Positions 9,263 through 19,524 of a stretch of DNA of 64,000 bases are shown in pieces. The notes under the pieces are model-generated. The model made no database searches. It was not told where the DNA came from and was given only the letters and a program-made list of their open reading frames with translations. Every line of letters starts with the position of its first letter. Position 1 is the stretch's first letter. The DNA is from Microbacterium testaceum StLB037 (GTDB lineage Bacteria > Actinomycetota > Actinomycetes > Actinomycetales > Microbacteriaceae). The DNA lies in assembly GCF_000202635.1 (NCBI RefSeq), contig NC_015125.1, forward strand, positions 2,976,001-3,040,000, in the 5' to 3' direction. The position numbers and the translations under genes are program-made.

Positions 9263-9832
9263 TCAGAGGCGGGCGTCGTGGGCCTTGCGGTCCTTCTTGC
9301 TTCCGGGCAGGCGCGAGATGTGCTTCGCGGCATCCACGGTCTTCCGACGAACCGGACGAGAGCGCTGCGGCTTGCCGCCCACGTAGAGCCAGCCCAGGAG
9401 GACCTCGCCCTTCTTCAGGCCGTGCGCCTTCGCGAGCGCCTTGCTGCGGGTGTTGTCGTCGGTGCGCCAGAACACGCCGAATCCGGCCTCGTCGAGCGCC
9501 AGGCTCAGCATGTGCGCGACACCGGATGCCACGGCCTCCTGCTCCCACGCGGGGATCTTCTTCGAGGACAGGTCGGCGACCACCGCGAGGATCAGCGGTG
9601 CGCGCCGAGGCTTCGAGGAGTGCCCCTTCTTGCCGTCCGCCTTGTTGAGGGCTCGCGCGAGGAGGTCCCGGTCGCTCCCGCGGATCTCGATGATCCGCCA
9701 CGGACGCAGGGTCTTGTGGTCGGCGACGCGACCGGCCGCGGCGACGAAGGCCTCGAGCTCGACGCTCGTGGGGGCGAGTTCGGTGACCTTCGACCAGGAG
9801 CGGCGATCGCGCATCGCCTCCAGTGCGCTCAC
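9263..9832 (-). CDS. nitroreductase-family flavoprotein
   Basis: A 189-residue protein with FMN-binding features of the nitroreductase fold: N-terminal 'MRDRRSWSKV', 'AGRVADHKTLRPWRI' near 30, and a C-terminal 'LGWLYVGG' strand. The family reduces nitro groups, quinones or similar acceptors with NAD(P)H. Its tail is unusually basic (KDRKAHDARL). GTG at 9832 overlaps the stop of msrB (GTGA), so both are made from one message. Pairing with MsrB suggests a redox-stress role, which is inference. Confidence 0.75.
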   Translation of the reverse strand: MSALEAMRDRRSWSKVTELAPTSVELEAFVAAAGRVADHKTLRPWRIIEIRGSDRDLLARALNKADGKKGHSSKPRRAPLILAVVADLSSKKIPAWEQEAVASGVAHMLSLALDEAGFGVFWRTDDNTRSKALAKAHGLKKGEVLLGWLYVGGKPQRSRPVRRKTVDAAKHISRLPGSKKDRKAHDARL

Positions 9833-10236
9833 GCGTCGCTCTCGGGGGTGAACGAGAGCGACAGCGAGTTCATGCAGTAGCGGTCGCCGGTGGGCGTGCC
9901 GAAGCCGTCGGGGAAGACGTGGCCCAGGTGCGAACCGCAGTTCGCGCACCGCACCTCGGTGCGCTGCATGCCGTGGCTGTTGTCGTCAATGAGCTCGACG
10001 GCCTCGGGACGCACCGACTCGTAGAAGCTCGGCCATCCGCAGTGCGAGTCGAACTTCGTCCCGCTCTGGAACAGCTCCGCCCCGCACGCGGCGCACGCGT
10101 AGAGGCCGGCGCGACTCTCGTCGAGGAGTTCACCGGTCCAGGCGCGCTCGGTCCCGGCCTGGCGCAGCACCGCGTACTGCTCGGGCGTCAGTTCTTCGCG
10201 CCACTGATCGTCGGACTTGTCGACGGCGTAGGTCAT
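9829..10236 (-). CDS. msrB: peptide-methionine (R)-S-oxide reductase
   Basis: 135 residues, the usual length. Two CxxC zinc pairs are present ('ACAACGAELF' and 'RCANCGSHLGHVF'), together with 'HCGWPSF' and the catalytic Cys in 'RYCMNSLSLSF'. It reduces free or protein-bound methionine-R-sulfoxide in the cytoplasm, using thioredoxin. ATG follows AAGGAGA. It is the first gene of a pair with the nitroreductase. Confidence 0.95.
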   Translation of the reverse strand: MTYAVDKSDDQWREELTPEQYAVLRQAGTERAWTGELLDESRAGLYACAACGAELFQSGTKFDSHCGWPSFYESVRPEAVELIDDNSHGMQRTEVRCANCGSHLGHVFPDGFGTPTGDRYCMNSLSLSFTPESDA

Positions 10237-10310
10237 GGGGAAGTCTCCTTCTTTCGCGTCCTATTCTCTCGTGCCGGACGACCGTCAGGTCGGCGCGAGA
10301 GAATTCCCGG

Positions 10311-11300
10311 ATGCAACAGGATGCCGAGACCTTCCTCGTCGACCGGTACCGACGGTTCGCCCGAGACGAGGCACCCGGTCGTTCCGCGCTCTACGCGCAA
10401 TGGGCCGAGCGCGTCGCCGTCGACCCCGCCGTGACCGGGGTCATCGCCCGCGTCACCGAGACTCACCGGCAACCTCCGCTCGTGTTCGCCGTCATGCGTC
10501 TGCTCGGAGCGCCGGAGGGCGAGATCGACGCGTGGGCGGCCTGGGTCGTCGCCCACGCCGACGATCTCGTGTCCGAGTGCGATCGCCGCAGCGTGCAGAC
10601 CAACGAACCGTTGCGCTGCGCGGCGCTGCTGCCGGCGCTCTCGCTCATCGACGGCCCGATCGCGCTGCTCGAGGTCGGGGCGAGCGCGGGACTCTGCCTC
10701 TTCCCCGACCGCTATTCGTACCGCTACCGCCGTGGCGGCGGCATCGTCGCGCTCGATCCCGCGGACGGCCCGAGTCCCGTCGTCCTCGACTGCGACCTGG
10801 AGGGCGCACCGCCGTTGCGGATGCCGGAGATCGTCTGGCGCGCGGGCATCGACCTGAACCCGCTCGACGCGGGGGCGGCCGAGGACCGGGCGTGGCTCGC
10901 CGGGCTGGTCTGGCCGGGGGAGGAGGGGCGGCGGGAGCGGATCGTCGGCGCCCTCGACATCGCGGCATCCGACCCGCCCCGGCTCGTCGCGGGAGACGGA
11001 GGTGCTGCTCTCCCGGCGCTCGCCGCGGAAGCGCCGCGAGACGCGACACTCGTCGTCACCACACCCGGCGTCCTCGCGCACGTTCCCCGGTCCGGTCGGG
11101 CCGCCGTGATCGCCGCCGCGCGCCGTGCGGGGCGGTGGATCACGCTCGACGCTCCGGGCCTGCACGACGGATGGACGAGCGCCCCGGCGGTGCGACCGGA
11201 CGGCTTCGCGCTCGCGCTCGACGGCGACGTTCTGGGCAGCGCCGATCCGCTCGGGGCGTGGGTGGCGTGGCACCCGGAGACGGGGGTCCGAGCGCAGTAG
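10311..11300 (+). CDS. DUF2332 family protein
   Basis: A 329-residue cytoplasmic protein with the hallmark centre of DUF2332: 'ALLEVGASAGLCLFPDRYSY' near residues 121-140. This looks like a Rossmann-type nucleotide- or SAM-binding loop. A later strand reads 'TLVVTTPGVLAHV'. The family is common in actinobacteria and has no established function; its fold suggests a methyltransferase-like protein. ATG start. It is divergent from msrB and ends nine bases before the DUF3263 gene. Confidence 0.8.
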   Translation: MQQDAETFLVDRYRRFARDEAPGRSALYAQWAERVAVDPAVTGVIARVTETHRQPPLVFAVMRLLGAPEGEIDAWAAWVVAHADDLVSECDRRSVQTNEPLRCAALLPALSLIDGPIALLEVGASAGLCLFPDRYSYRYRRGGGIVALDPADGPSPVVLDCDLEGAPPLRMPEIVWRAGIDLNPLDAGAAEDRAWLAGLVWPGEEGRRERIVGALDIAASDPPRLVAGDGGAALPALAAEAPRDATLVVTTPGVLAHVPRSGRAAVIAAARRAGRWITLDAPGLHDGWTSAPAVRPDGFALALDGDVLGSADPLGAWVAWHPETGVRAQ

Positions 11301-11309
11301 CGTGGCGCC

Positions 11310-11555
11310 GTGCCTCTTTCCGACCGCGACCGCGACGTCCTCGCTTTCGAGGGTGAGTGGCGCCGCCACGGGGGTGCGAAGGAGGAGGCGATCCGGCGCA
11401 CGTTCGACATCCCTCCCGCGCGGTACTACCAGCTCCTCGGACGCCTGATCGATCGGCCCGAGGCGCTCGCTCACGACCCGATGCTGGTGCGCCGCCTGCG
11501 CCGGTTGCGCGACGGTGAGACGCAGACGCAGCGCGATCGCGCGGCGACCCTCTGA
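11310..11555 (+). CDS. DUF3263 family protein (81 aa)
   Basis: A small helical protein with 'LAFEGEWRRHGGAKEEAIRR' then 'FDIPPARYYQLLGRLIDRPE' and a basic 'RLRRLRD' tail. This is the actinobacterial DUF3263 pattern, which reads like a helix-turn-helix (short helix, SxxRYYQxL recognition-like helix). DNA binding is plausible but unproven. GTG start shortly after the DUF2332 stop. It commonly precedes a LytR_C gene, as here. Confidence 0.8.
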   Translation: MPLSDRDRDVLAFEGEWRRHGGAKEEAIRRTFDIPPARYYQLLGRLIDRPEALAHDPMLVRRLRRLRDGETQTQRDRAATL

Positions 11556-11590
11556 CGGGGCACAGAAGTAAGGACCGGTAGCATCGTCCA

Positions 11591-12187
11591 ATGGCCAGAT
11601 CGACCTTCCCTCGGGATCGCTTCGACGACCTTCCCGCCGAATCCGGCCGCGTGGGAGCCCATCGCGCGGAGAATCCGCATCTTCGGGGTTGGGTCGTGTT
11701 CCTGTGGGCCGCTGTCGCCACGGTGGTGCTCATCGTCGTCGGCATCTTCGGGACGCTCGTGGTGTCGGGGCGCATCTCCTTCGGCTCCGAGCCCGTTCCG
11801 ACGCCCACGATCGCGCCGACGACTCCGTCCGTGATCGACACCTCGTACTCGGTCGTCGTCCTGAACGGCACGTCCGACGAAGGTCTCGCCGGCAACCTCC
11901 GCGACCAGATCATCGCGGCGGGATGGTCGGCCGACACGGTGCAGACGGGGGACTCGGACACGACCGACTTCGCCTCGACCACCGTCTACTACCTGCGTAC
12001 CGATGACGAGCAGGCTGCTCGGGGCCTCGCCGACGCCATCGGCGGGGCCGAGGTCGCGCAGAGCGACTTCCTGCAGCCGACCGACGACCCCAACACCCCC
12101 GATGACGAGAGCGCCGATAAGCGCCTCATCGTCGTGATCGGCCTGGACCGCGCGGCGGCTCAGCCGACCGCGGCACCCACTCCCTGA
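11591..12187 (+). CDS. membrane-anchored LytR C-terminal domain protein
   Basis: 198 residues. A basic cytoplasmic tail of about 32 residues and one membrane helix (about 34-58) are followed by a Pro/Thr linker. An extracytoplasmic LytR_C domain runs from about 86: 'YSVVVLNGTSDEGLAGNLRD' to 'LIVVIGLD'. LytR_C domains occur in cell-wall assembly proteins; this one has no LCP catalytic domain. It probably sits at the outer membrane face near the wall. It follows DUF3263 closely and ends at a small hairpin. Confidence 0.8.
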   Translation: MARSTFPRDRFDDLPAESGRVGAHRAENPHLRGWVVFLWAAVATVVLIVVGIFGTLVVSGRISFGSEPVPTPTIAPTTPSVIDTSYSVVVLNGTSDEGLAGNLRDQIIAAGWSADTVQTGDSDTTDFASTTVYYLRTDDEQAARGLADAIGGAEVAQSDFLQPTDDPNTPDDESADKRLIVVIGLDRAAAQPTAAPTP

Positions 12188-12207
12188 CACGCGCGCAGCC
12201 CGCGTGT
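12187..12207 (+). terminator. candidate terminator after the LytR_C gene
   Basis: A 7-bp GC-rich stem (ACACGCG / CGCGTGT) with a seven-base loop starts at the last base of the stop codon and is followed by TTCC. The T-run is weak. Confidence 0.4.
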
Positions 12208-12321
12208 TTCCGCGGCGTAACAAGTTGGCTGCACGCACGTCAACAATGTCGCCGCGGGCCGTTTCGACGCGGATCCCCGTGCTTACGATGACCTCGTCAT
12301 CAAGCAGCACAGGAGATTCGC

Positions 12322-12525
12322 ATGACGCAGGGCACCGTCAAATGGTTCAACGCCGAGAAGGGTTACGGCTTCATCACCGTGACGGACGGCCAGGACGTTT
12401 TCGTCCACTACTCGAACATCGAGATGTCGGGTTTCCGCGTCCTCGAGGAGGGCCAGGCGGTGGAGTTCACCGTCGGCTCGGGGCAGAAGGGCCCGCAGGC
12501 CGAGTCCGTGCGCCTGATGGCGTAA
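12322..12525 (+). CDS. cspA: cold-shock protein
   Basis: A 67-residue single cold-shock domain with RNP1 'KGYGFITV' and RNP2 'VFVHY', the normal length. It binds single-stranded RNA/DNA and acts as an RNA chaperone. ATG follows AGGAG. The gap of about 130 bases before it (12188-12321) could hold a structured 5' leader, as is common for csp mRNAs, but I identify no specific element. It ends at a perfect 18-bp hairpin. Confidence 0.93.
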   Translation: MTQGTVKWFNAEKGYGFITVTDGQDVFVHYSNIEMSGFRVLEEGQAVEFTVGSGQKGPQAESVRLMA

Positions 12526-12536
12526 CGCGACGTTTC

Positions 12537-12575
12537 CGACGCCGTGGCATCCGTTCGACGGATGCCACGGCGTCG
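12537..12575 (+). terminator. perfect 18-bp hairpin after cspA
   Basis: Arms at 12537-12554 and 12558-12575 are fully complementary around a TCG loop. Each arm contains GGCATCC or GGATGCC. There is no T-run, as is frequent for actinobacterial terminators. Confidence 0.7.
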
Positions 12576-12597
12576 TGCTGTGCGGCGGCGGTCGCGG

Positions 12598-14315
<1,718 letters not shown>

Positions 14316-14335
14316 TCCACGCTCAGGCATGACAC

Positions 14336-14375
14336 GAGTGGCCCCTTCCTTCGGGAGGGGGCCACTCGCGTTTCG
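14336..14375 (+). terminator. rho-independent-type terminator after groL
   Basis: A stem GAGTGGCCCC / GGGGCCACTC (14336-14345 and 14358-14367) is followed by GCGTTTCGT. It also lies just past the stop of the convergent MerR gene and may serve both. Confidence 0.8.
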
Positions 14376-14380
14376 TCACG

Positions 14381-15208
14381 TCACGACAGCGGCAGGCAGA
14401 CGTCGGTGACGAGATCGACCTCGCTGACGCGGTCCGGCGTCGACAGATAGATGTTGAAAGCGCGCGCAGCCAGGTCGTCTCCGCTTCGCGGTGTCAACGA
14501 CTCCGCTGCCATCTGACTATTTATGAGGTCGTGTGCCTGGCTGATCTGGTCGTACGATCCCCGAACGCGGGCGACGAGACAGTCGCGCGCCGGCAGCTCG
14601 ACGACGTGGAGGGGCTCCTCGACCCGTGTTCCCGGTGAGACCGGCGCGAAGATCGACAGATCGACGTCGGACTCGACGTACTCATCGTCGTGCTCGATGA
14701 CGCCGCACGGGCCGATCGGCGCGATCGATCGCCGGGCCAACAGGGGCATCATCTGCCCCCAGAGGCGACCTTCGTCGGAATAGGTGGGGACCGTGCCGCG
14801 GAAGGCGACGACGGTCATGGCGGGCACGATGGTGCGGGTGACGGTGATGGACATGAGGTTTTCTCCGTGATCGAGAAGGCGGGCGATGAGCGATACCCGC
14901 TCTCTCGCCTCGCGCACCTCGCGTTGCAGCTCCGCATGCTGCATCTGCAGCGCGCGCGTCCACGCGGGGGTGCCTCGAGCCTCGAGGAGGGCACCGATGG
15001 CGGAGACGCCGAAACCGACATCGCGGAGGTTTCGGACATCGGCGGCATCCCCCAACTGGTGAGGGGCGTAGCGCCGGTATCCCGTCCCGGGATCGACCAC
15101 GGCGGGAACGAGCACACCGTGGGCGTCGTAGTGACGAAGCATTCGGACGGAGAGTCGGGTCAGCGAACTGAACCGACCGATCGTCATGTGCGTCGAGGTC
15201 TCAGCCAT
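14381..15208 (-). CDS. MerR-family regulator with GyrI-like effector domain
   Basis: 275 residues. The MerR helix-turn-helix lies at about 8-75: 'MTIGRFSSLTRLSVRMLRHY' then 'DPGTGYRRYAPHQL'. A dimerisation helix follows (about 85-115). From about 120 a GyrI/BmrR-like ligand domain begins ('ITVTRTIVPAMTVVAFRGTV'). Such proteins activate promoters with long spacers when a drug-like molecule binds. No obvious efflux target gene is adjacent; the next gene on the same strand is the histidine kinase, 33 bases upstream. Confidence 0.85.
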   Translation of the reverse strand: MAETSTHMTIGRFSSLTRLSVRMLRHYDAHGVLVPAVVDPGTGYRRYAPHQLGDAADVRNLRDVGFGVSAIGALLEARGTPAWTRALQMQHAELQREVREARERVSLIARLLDHGENLMSITVTRTIVPAMTVVAFRGTVPTYSDEGRLWGQMMPLLARRSIAPIGPCGVIEHDDEYVESDVDLSIFAPVSPGTRVEEPLHVVELPARDCLVARVRGSYDQISQAHDLINSQMAAESLTPRSGDDLAARAFNIYLSTPDRVSEVDLVTDVCLPLS

Positions 15209-15241
15209 GGCTTCATCGTGACCCGTGACATCGTGTGAGGG

Positions 15242-17053
15242 TCAAGCGCCCCGTTCCGCGTCTTCCCCTGGAGCGCCCTCGGGCCGGTAGTCCTCGGGGA
15301 GGCGCTCGAGGGGCTGCGTCTCGATCAGCGCGTGCTCCTGGGCATCGCGTCGGTCGGCCAGGGGGAGCGAGACACGGAACGTCGCGCCGCCGCCGGGAGT
15401 GTCGACGACCTCGACCTTCCCATGCAGGAGGTCGACGATGGATGCCACGATCGACAGGCCGAGACCGGAGCCACCCGTCTCCCGCGTCCGCGAGGTGTCG
15501 GCGCGCCAGAAGCGCTGGAAGATCTGGTCGCGGATCTGCTCGGGCACGCCGTCGCCGTGGTCGATGATCTCGATCCACCCCATGTCGGCGTCGGCATCCA
15601 CTCCCACGCGCAGACCGATGGGGGAGTCGTCCGGCGTGAACCTCCGCGCGTTCCCGAGGAGGTTCGTCACGACCTGGCGAACCTTGTTCTCGTCGCCCAG
15701 CACGATCGGGGCGAGACGGGGAGAGGTCCGGACCGTGCCGGTCGCGGGTGTCGGCAGGGGCGCGGTCTCGGTGCCGGGTTCACCCACGGCAGCGTCGCCC
15801 GCGTCCTTGGAGCGGCGCCGCAGGCGGGAGAGGGTCGCACCCGCGATCGCCATCGCCGAGGTGGTCGGGGCGGTGCGTCGACGGGTGCCGTTGCCCGTGG
15901 CATCCGTGTTCGGGAGAACCTCCAGGCTCATGACGGGCAGCACCAGCTCGTTACGGCTGGTCGTGTCGTCGACCGTGACCTCGCGCTGCGGCGAGGTCAC
16001 CCGGAGGTCGAGGGCGGCGTCGCGCGCGATGGGCCGCAGGTCGATCGCGGTGATGCTCACATCGCGGCGCTCGTCGAGCCGCGCGAGCGCCAGGAGGTCT
16101 TCGACGAGAGCCCCCATGCGGATCGCCTCCTTCTCGATCCGCTCCATCGACTGGGCGACGTCCTCGTCCGAGCGGATGGCGCCCATGCGGTAGAGCTCGG
16201 CGTAGCCGCGCATGGTCACGAGAGGCGTCCGCAGCTCGTGGCTGGCGTCGCCGATGAAGCGGCGCATCTGCCGCACGGTGGCATCCCGTTGTCCGAGAGC
16301 GCCGTCGATGCGCGCCAGCATCGCGTTGATCGCCGTCTTCAACCGACCCACCTCGGTGTCGGGGACGATGTCGGTGAGGCGTTGGCTGAAATCGCCCGCG
16401 GCGATGTCCATCGCGGTGGTCTCGACCTGATTGAGGCTGCGGAACGTGAGCGTGACGAGCCATCGGGTGAGGAGCGCGCTGGCGATCAGGATCAAGAGCG
16501 CGACGAACCCGTAGATACCCACGTAGGCCGCGACGATCCGGTCGGTCGGACCGAGCGGCTGGATGACCATCTGGGTGTACGACCCACTGTTGGGCACCTC
16601 GAAGAGGCCGACCCGCGCGATGAAGTGCTGACCGGTGACCGGGTCGTCGAGGTCGATCCGCTTGTCCAGCTGCGTGTAGGTCTGCGGGGTGGTGAAGGTG
16701 TCCGGCAGCTGCGGGGTCGCCTTCGTCGACGTCCCGTTGAAGAACGCCTCGCGCTGCCCGTCGGCGTTGTACACGACGACCATCGAGCCGATCTGCGGCG
16801 CGTTCTCGACGGGGGTGAAGACCATCTTCCCGTCCTGCGGGGTCGTCGTGAAGATGGTGTCGGCGATGTTGCCCGCGGCCTGTTGCGCGAGCTGTTCATC
16901 GAGGTTGTTCACGAGGGTGGTGCGCAGGAACACCATCGTGCCGATGCCCGCGGCGAACAGCCCGACGGCGAGGAGCGTGACGGTGACGCCGGTGACCTTC
17001 GCCCGCAGGCTGAGGCGGCGCCACCAGCGCGTCAGGGCATCGTCGGTATGCAG
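15242..17053 (-). CDS. sensor histidine kinase of an OmpR-type two-component system
   Basis: In order: membrane helix (TGVTVTLLAVGLFAAGIG), outer sensor domain of about 130 residues, second helix, HAMP ('FSQRLTDIVPDTEVGRL'), and HisKA with 'FIGDASHELRTPL' (His about 272). The ATPase domain carries N box 'NLLGNARRF' and G boxes 'DHGDGVP' and 'GGSGLGLSI'. A Pro/Thr-rich linker of about 75 residues is inserted between HisKA and the ATPase. The first in-frame ATG (16936) falls inside helix 1. A CTG at 17053, seven bases after GGAG, restores the whole helix and is my preferred start. The response-regulator gene ends 13 bases upstream. Confidence 0.85.
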   Translation of the reverse strand: MHTDDALTRWWRRLSLRAKVTGVTVTLLAVGLFAAGIGTMVFLRTTLVNNLDEQLAQQAAGNIADTIFTTTPQDGKMVFTPVENAPQIGSMVVVYNADGQREAFFNGTSTKATPQLPDTFTTPQTYTQLDKRIDLDDPVTGQHFIARVGLFEVPNSGSYTQMVIQPLGPTDRIVAAYVGIYGFVALLILIASALLTRWLVTLTFRSLNQVETTAMDIAAGDFSQRLTDIVPDTEVGRLKTAINAMLARIDGALGQRDATVRQMRRFIGDASHELRTPLVTMRGYAELYRMGAIRSDEDVAQSMERIEKEAIRMGALVEDLLALARLDERRDVSITAIDLRPIARDAALDLRVTSPQREVTVDDTTSRNELVLPVMSLEVLPNTDATGNGTRRRTAPTTSAMAIAGATLSRLRRRSKDAGDAAVGEPGTETAPLPTPATGTVRTSPRLAPIVLGDENKVRQVVTNLLGNARRFTPDDSPIGLRVGVDADADMGWIEIIDHGDGVPEQIRDQIFQRFWRADTSRTRETGGSGLGLSIVASIVDLLHGKVEVVDTPGGGATFRVSLPLADRRDAQEHALIETQPLERLPEDYRPEGAPGEDAERGA

Positions 17054-17066
17054 GAGGAGACTCCGC

Positions 17067-17759
17067 TCAGACGGTCTTGCCCGACTTCAGCATGTAGCCG
17101 AAGCCGCGCTTGGTCTGGATCAGCGGCTCCGAGGAGTGCGGATCGATCTTGCGGCGGAGGTACGAGATGTAGCTCTCGACGATGCCGGCGTCGCCGTTGA
17201 AGTCGTACTCCCAGACGTGGTCGAGGATCTGAGCCTTCGACAGCACGCGGTTGGGGTTGAGCATGAGGTAGCGGAGGAGCTTGAACTCCGTGGGGCTGAG
17301 ATCGATCGAGACGTCGCCGACGCTGACGTCGTGCGTGTCCTGGTCCATCGTGAGCTCGCCCGTGCGGATGATCGATTCCTCGTCGGCCTGCATCGTGCGG
17401 CGCAGGATCGCCTGGATGCGCGCGACGATCTCGTCGAGGCTGAACGGCTTGGTGACGTAGTCGTCGCCGCCGGCGTTCAGGCCCATGATCTTGTCCTCGG
17501 TCTCGTCCTTGGCGGTGAGGAAGAGGATGGGGGCGGTGTAGCCGGCTCCCCGGAGCCGCTTGGTGACGCTGAACCCGTTCATGTCGGGGAGCATCACGTC
17601 GAGCACGATGAGGTCGGGTTCCTCTTCGAGCACGGCGGAGATCGTCTGCGCGCCGTTCGCCACGGCTCGCACCTGGAAACCGGCGAAGCGGAGGCTCGTG
17701 ATGAGCAGATCGCGGATGTTCGGTTCGTCGTCCACGACGAGGATGCGAGGAGCTGTCAT
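17067..17759 (-). CDS. OmpR-family response regulator
   Basis: 230 residues. The receiver domain (1-115) has acidic pair D10/D11, phospho-acceptor D54 in 'VLDVMLPDM' and K104 in 'YVTKPF'. The winged-helix DNA-binding domain follows (about 135-228) with 'LSPTEFKLLRYLMLNPNRVL' and 'VESYISYLRRKID'. It resembles the TrcR/PrrA group of actinobacterial regulators; which one cannot be fixed from sequence alone. It is the first gene of an operon with the kinase. Confidence 0.93.
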   Translation of the reverse strand: MTAPRILVVDDEPNIRDLLITSLRFAGFQVRAVANGAQTISAVLEEEPDLIVLDVMLPDMNGFSVTKRLRGAGYTAPILFLTAKDETEDKIMGLNAGGDDYVTKPFSLDEIVARIQAILRRTMQADEESIIRTGELTMDQDTHDVSVGDVSIDLSPTEFKLLRYLMLNPNRVLSKAQILDHVWEYDFNGDAGIVESYISYLRRKIDPHSSEPLIQTKRGFGYMLKSGKTV

Positions 17760-17828
17760 GCCCTCATTATCGTGACTGCACCCAGCAAAGTGCTGGATAT
17801 GGAACGGAAAGCCGCTCCCTGGTATGTC

Positions 17829-19478
17829 TCAGGCGGCCTCGGCGTCGATCCCGTCGGCATCCAGAATCGTGTATGCGTAGCCCTGTTCGGCGAGGAAGCG
17901 CTGGCGGTTCTGCGCGAAATCCTGGTCGACGGTGTCGCGCGCGATGAGGGTGTAGAAGCTCGCCGTGTGGTTCGACTGCTTCGGCCGGAGGAGGCGTCCG
18001 AGGCGCTGTGCCTCCTCCTGTCGGGAGCCGAAGGACCCCGACACCTGGATGGCGACGGATGCCTCGGGAAGGTCGACCGAGAAGTTGGCGACCTTCGACA
18101 CGATGAGCAGAGAGATCTCGCCGACGCGGAAGGCCTGGAACAGTTCCTCGCGCTCGGCGACCGGGGTCGCGCCCGTGATCTTGGGCGCATCGAGCGCTTC
18201 GGACAACTCGTCGATCTGATCCAGGTACTGCCCGATGACGAGGATGCGCTCGTCCGGATGCCGGTCGACCAGTCGCCGGACCACGTCGATCTTGGCGGGA
18301 GCGGTGGCCGCGAGCCGGTAGCGGTCTTCGTCGGCAGCGGCGGCGTACTCGAGGCGCTCGTACGCGGGAAGGTCGATGCGCACCTCGTAGCAGGCGGCGG
18401 GCGAGATGAAGCCCTGCGCCTCGATCTCTTTCCACGGCGCGTCGAAGCGCTTGGGTCCGATGAGGCTGAAGACGTCGCCCTCGCGCCCGTCCTCGCGCAC
18501 GAGCGTGGCGGTCAGACCGAGACGGCGGCGCGCCTGCAGGTCGGCGGTGAGCTTGAACACCGGCGCGGGGAGCAGGTGCACCTCGTCGTACAGCACGAGG
18601 CCCCAGTCGAGCGCGTCGAGGAGGGCGAGGTGGGCGTACTCGCCCTTCCGCTTGGCGGTGAGGATCTGGTACGTCGCGATCGTGACGGGCTTGACCTCTT
18701 TGACCTGGCCGGAGTACTCGCCGATCTCCTCCGGGGTGAGCGTCGTGCGGCGCAGCAGCTCATCGCGCCACTGACGGGCGCTCACCGTGTTCGTCACGAG
18801 GATCAGGGTGGTCGTCCGGGTCTCGGCCATGGCTCCCGCGCCCACGAGCGTCTTGCCCGCACCGCAGGGGAGCACCACGACCCCCGAGCCGCCCTCGGAG
18901 AAGGAGTCGACGGCCTGGCGCTGGTAGGGCCGCAGGCTCCATCCGTCTTCGGCGAGGTCGATCGGGTGCGGCGTGCCGGGCGTGTAGCCGGCGAGGTCTT
19001 CCGCGGGCCAGCCGATCTTCAGCAGCTCCTGCTTGATGTGGCCGCGCGCCCACGCGTCGATCAGATACGTGTCGGGGGTGGGGTGGCCGATCAGCAGGGG
19101 AGAGATGCGCTTGTTGCGCGACACCTCGCCGAGCACCGCCGGGTCGGTCGAGCGCAGGACGAGCTCGTTGTCGTCGTTGCGCTCGATCACCAGGCGCCCG
19201 TAGCGGTTCACGGTCTCGCGGATGTCGGTGCTCACCGAGGCGGGCACGGGGAAGCGCGACCAGCGGTCGAGGGTGTCGAGCATCGCGTCGGCGTCGTGGC
19301 CGGCGGCTCGGGCGTTCCAGAGCCCCAGGCGCGTGATGCGGTAGGTGTGGATGTGCTCGGGTGCGCGCTCGAGCTCGGCGAAGACCGCGAGCTCATGCCG
19401 CGCCGTCTCCGCCTCGGGGTGTGCGACCTCGAGGAGGACGGTGCGGTCGCTCTGCACGATCAAGGGGCCGTCAGCCAT
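17829..19478 (-). CDS. bacterial XPB (Rad25) DNA repair helicase
   Basis: A 549-residue SF2 helicase. An N-terminal damage-recognition-like domain ends near 175. Motif Q/I follows: 'LRPYQRQAVDSF' and Walker A 'PCGAGKT'. Walker B is 'LYDEVHLLPA' (DEVH box), motif III 'GLTATLVRED', and motif VI 'EEAQRLGRLLRPK'. This is the XPB type found in actinobacteria, a 3'-5' helicase thought to act in nucleotide excision repair or transcription-coupled processes. ATG start. The helicase-associated gene lies directly upstream on the same strand (46-base gap), the usual arrangement. Confidence 0.93.
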   Translation of the reverse strand: MADGPLIVQSDRTVLLEVAHPEAETARHELAVFAELERAPEHIHTYRITRLGLWNARAAGHDADAMLDTLDRWSRFPVPASVSTDIRETVNRYGRLVIERNDDNELVLRSTDPAVLGEVSRNKRISPLLIGHPTPDTYLIDAWARGHIKQELLKIGWPAEDLAGYTPGTPHPIDLAEDGWSLRPYQRQAVDSFSEGGSGVVVLPCGAGKTLVGAGAMAETRTTTLILVTNTVSARQWRDELLRRTTLTPEEIGEYSGQVKEVKPVTIATYQILTAKRKGEYAHLALLDALDWGLVLYDEVHLLPAPVFKLTADLQARRRLGLTATLVREDGREGDVFSLIGPKRFDAPWKEIEAQGFISPAACYEVRIDLPAYERLEYAAAADEDRYRLAATAPAKIDVVRRLVDRHPDERILVIGQYLDQIDELSEALDAPKITGATPVAEREELFQAFRVGEISLLIVSKVANFSVDLPEASVAIQVSGSFGSRQEEAQRLGRLLRPKQSNHTASFYTLIARDTVDQDFAQNRQRFLAEQGYAYTILDADGIDAEAA

Positions 19479-19524
19479 AGCGTTCGATTCTACCGGGGTC
19501 GCGACGGTCGGGCTTCACGCGCCG

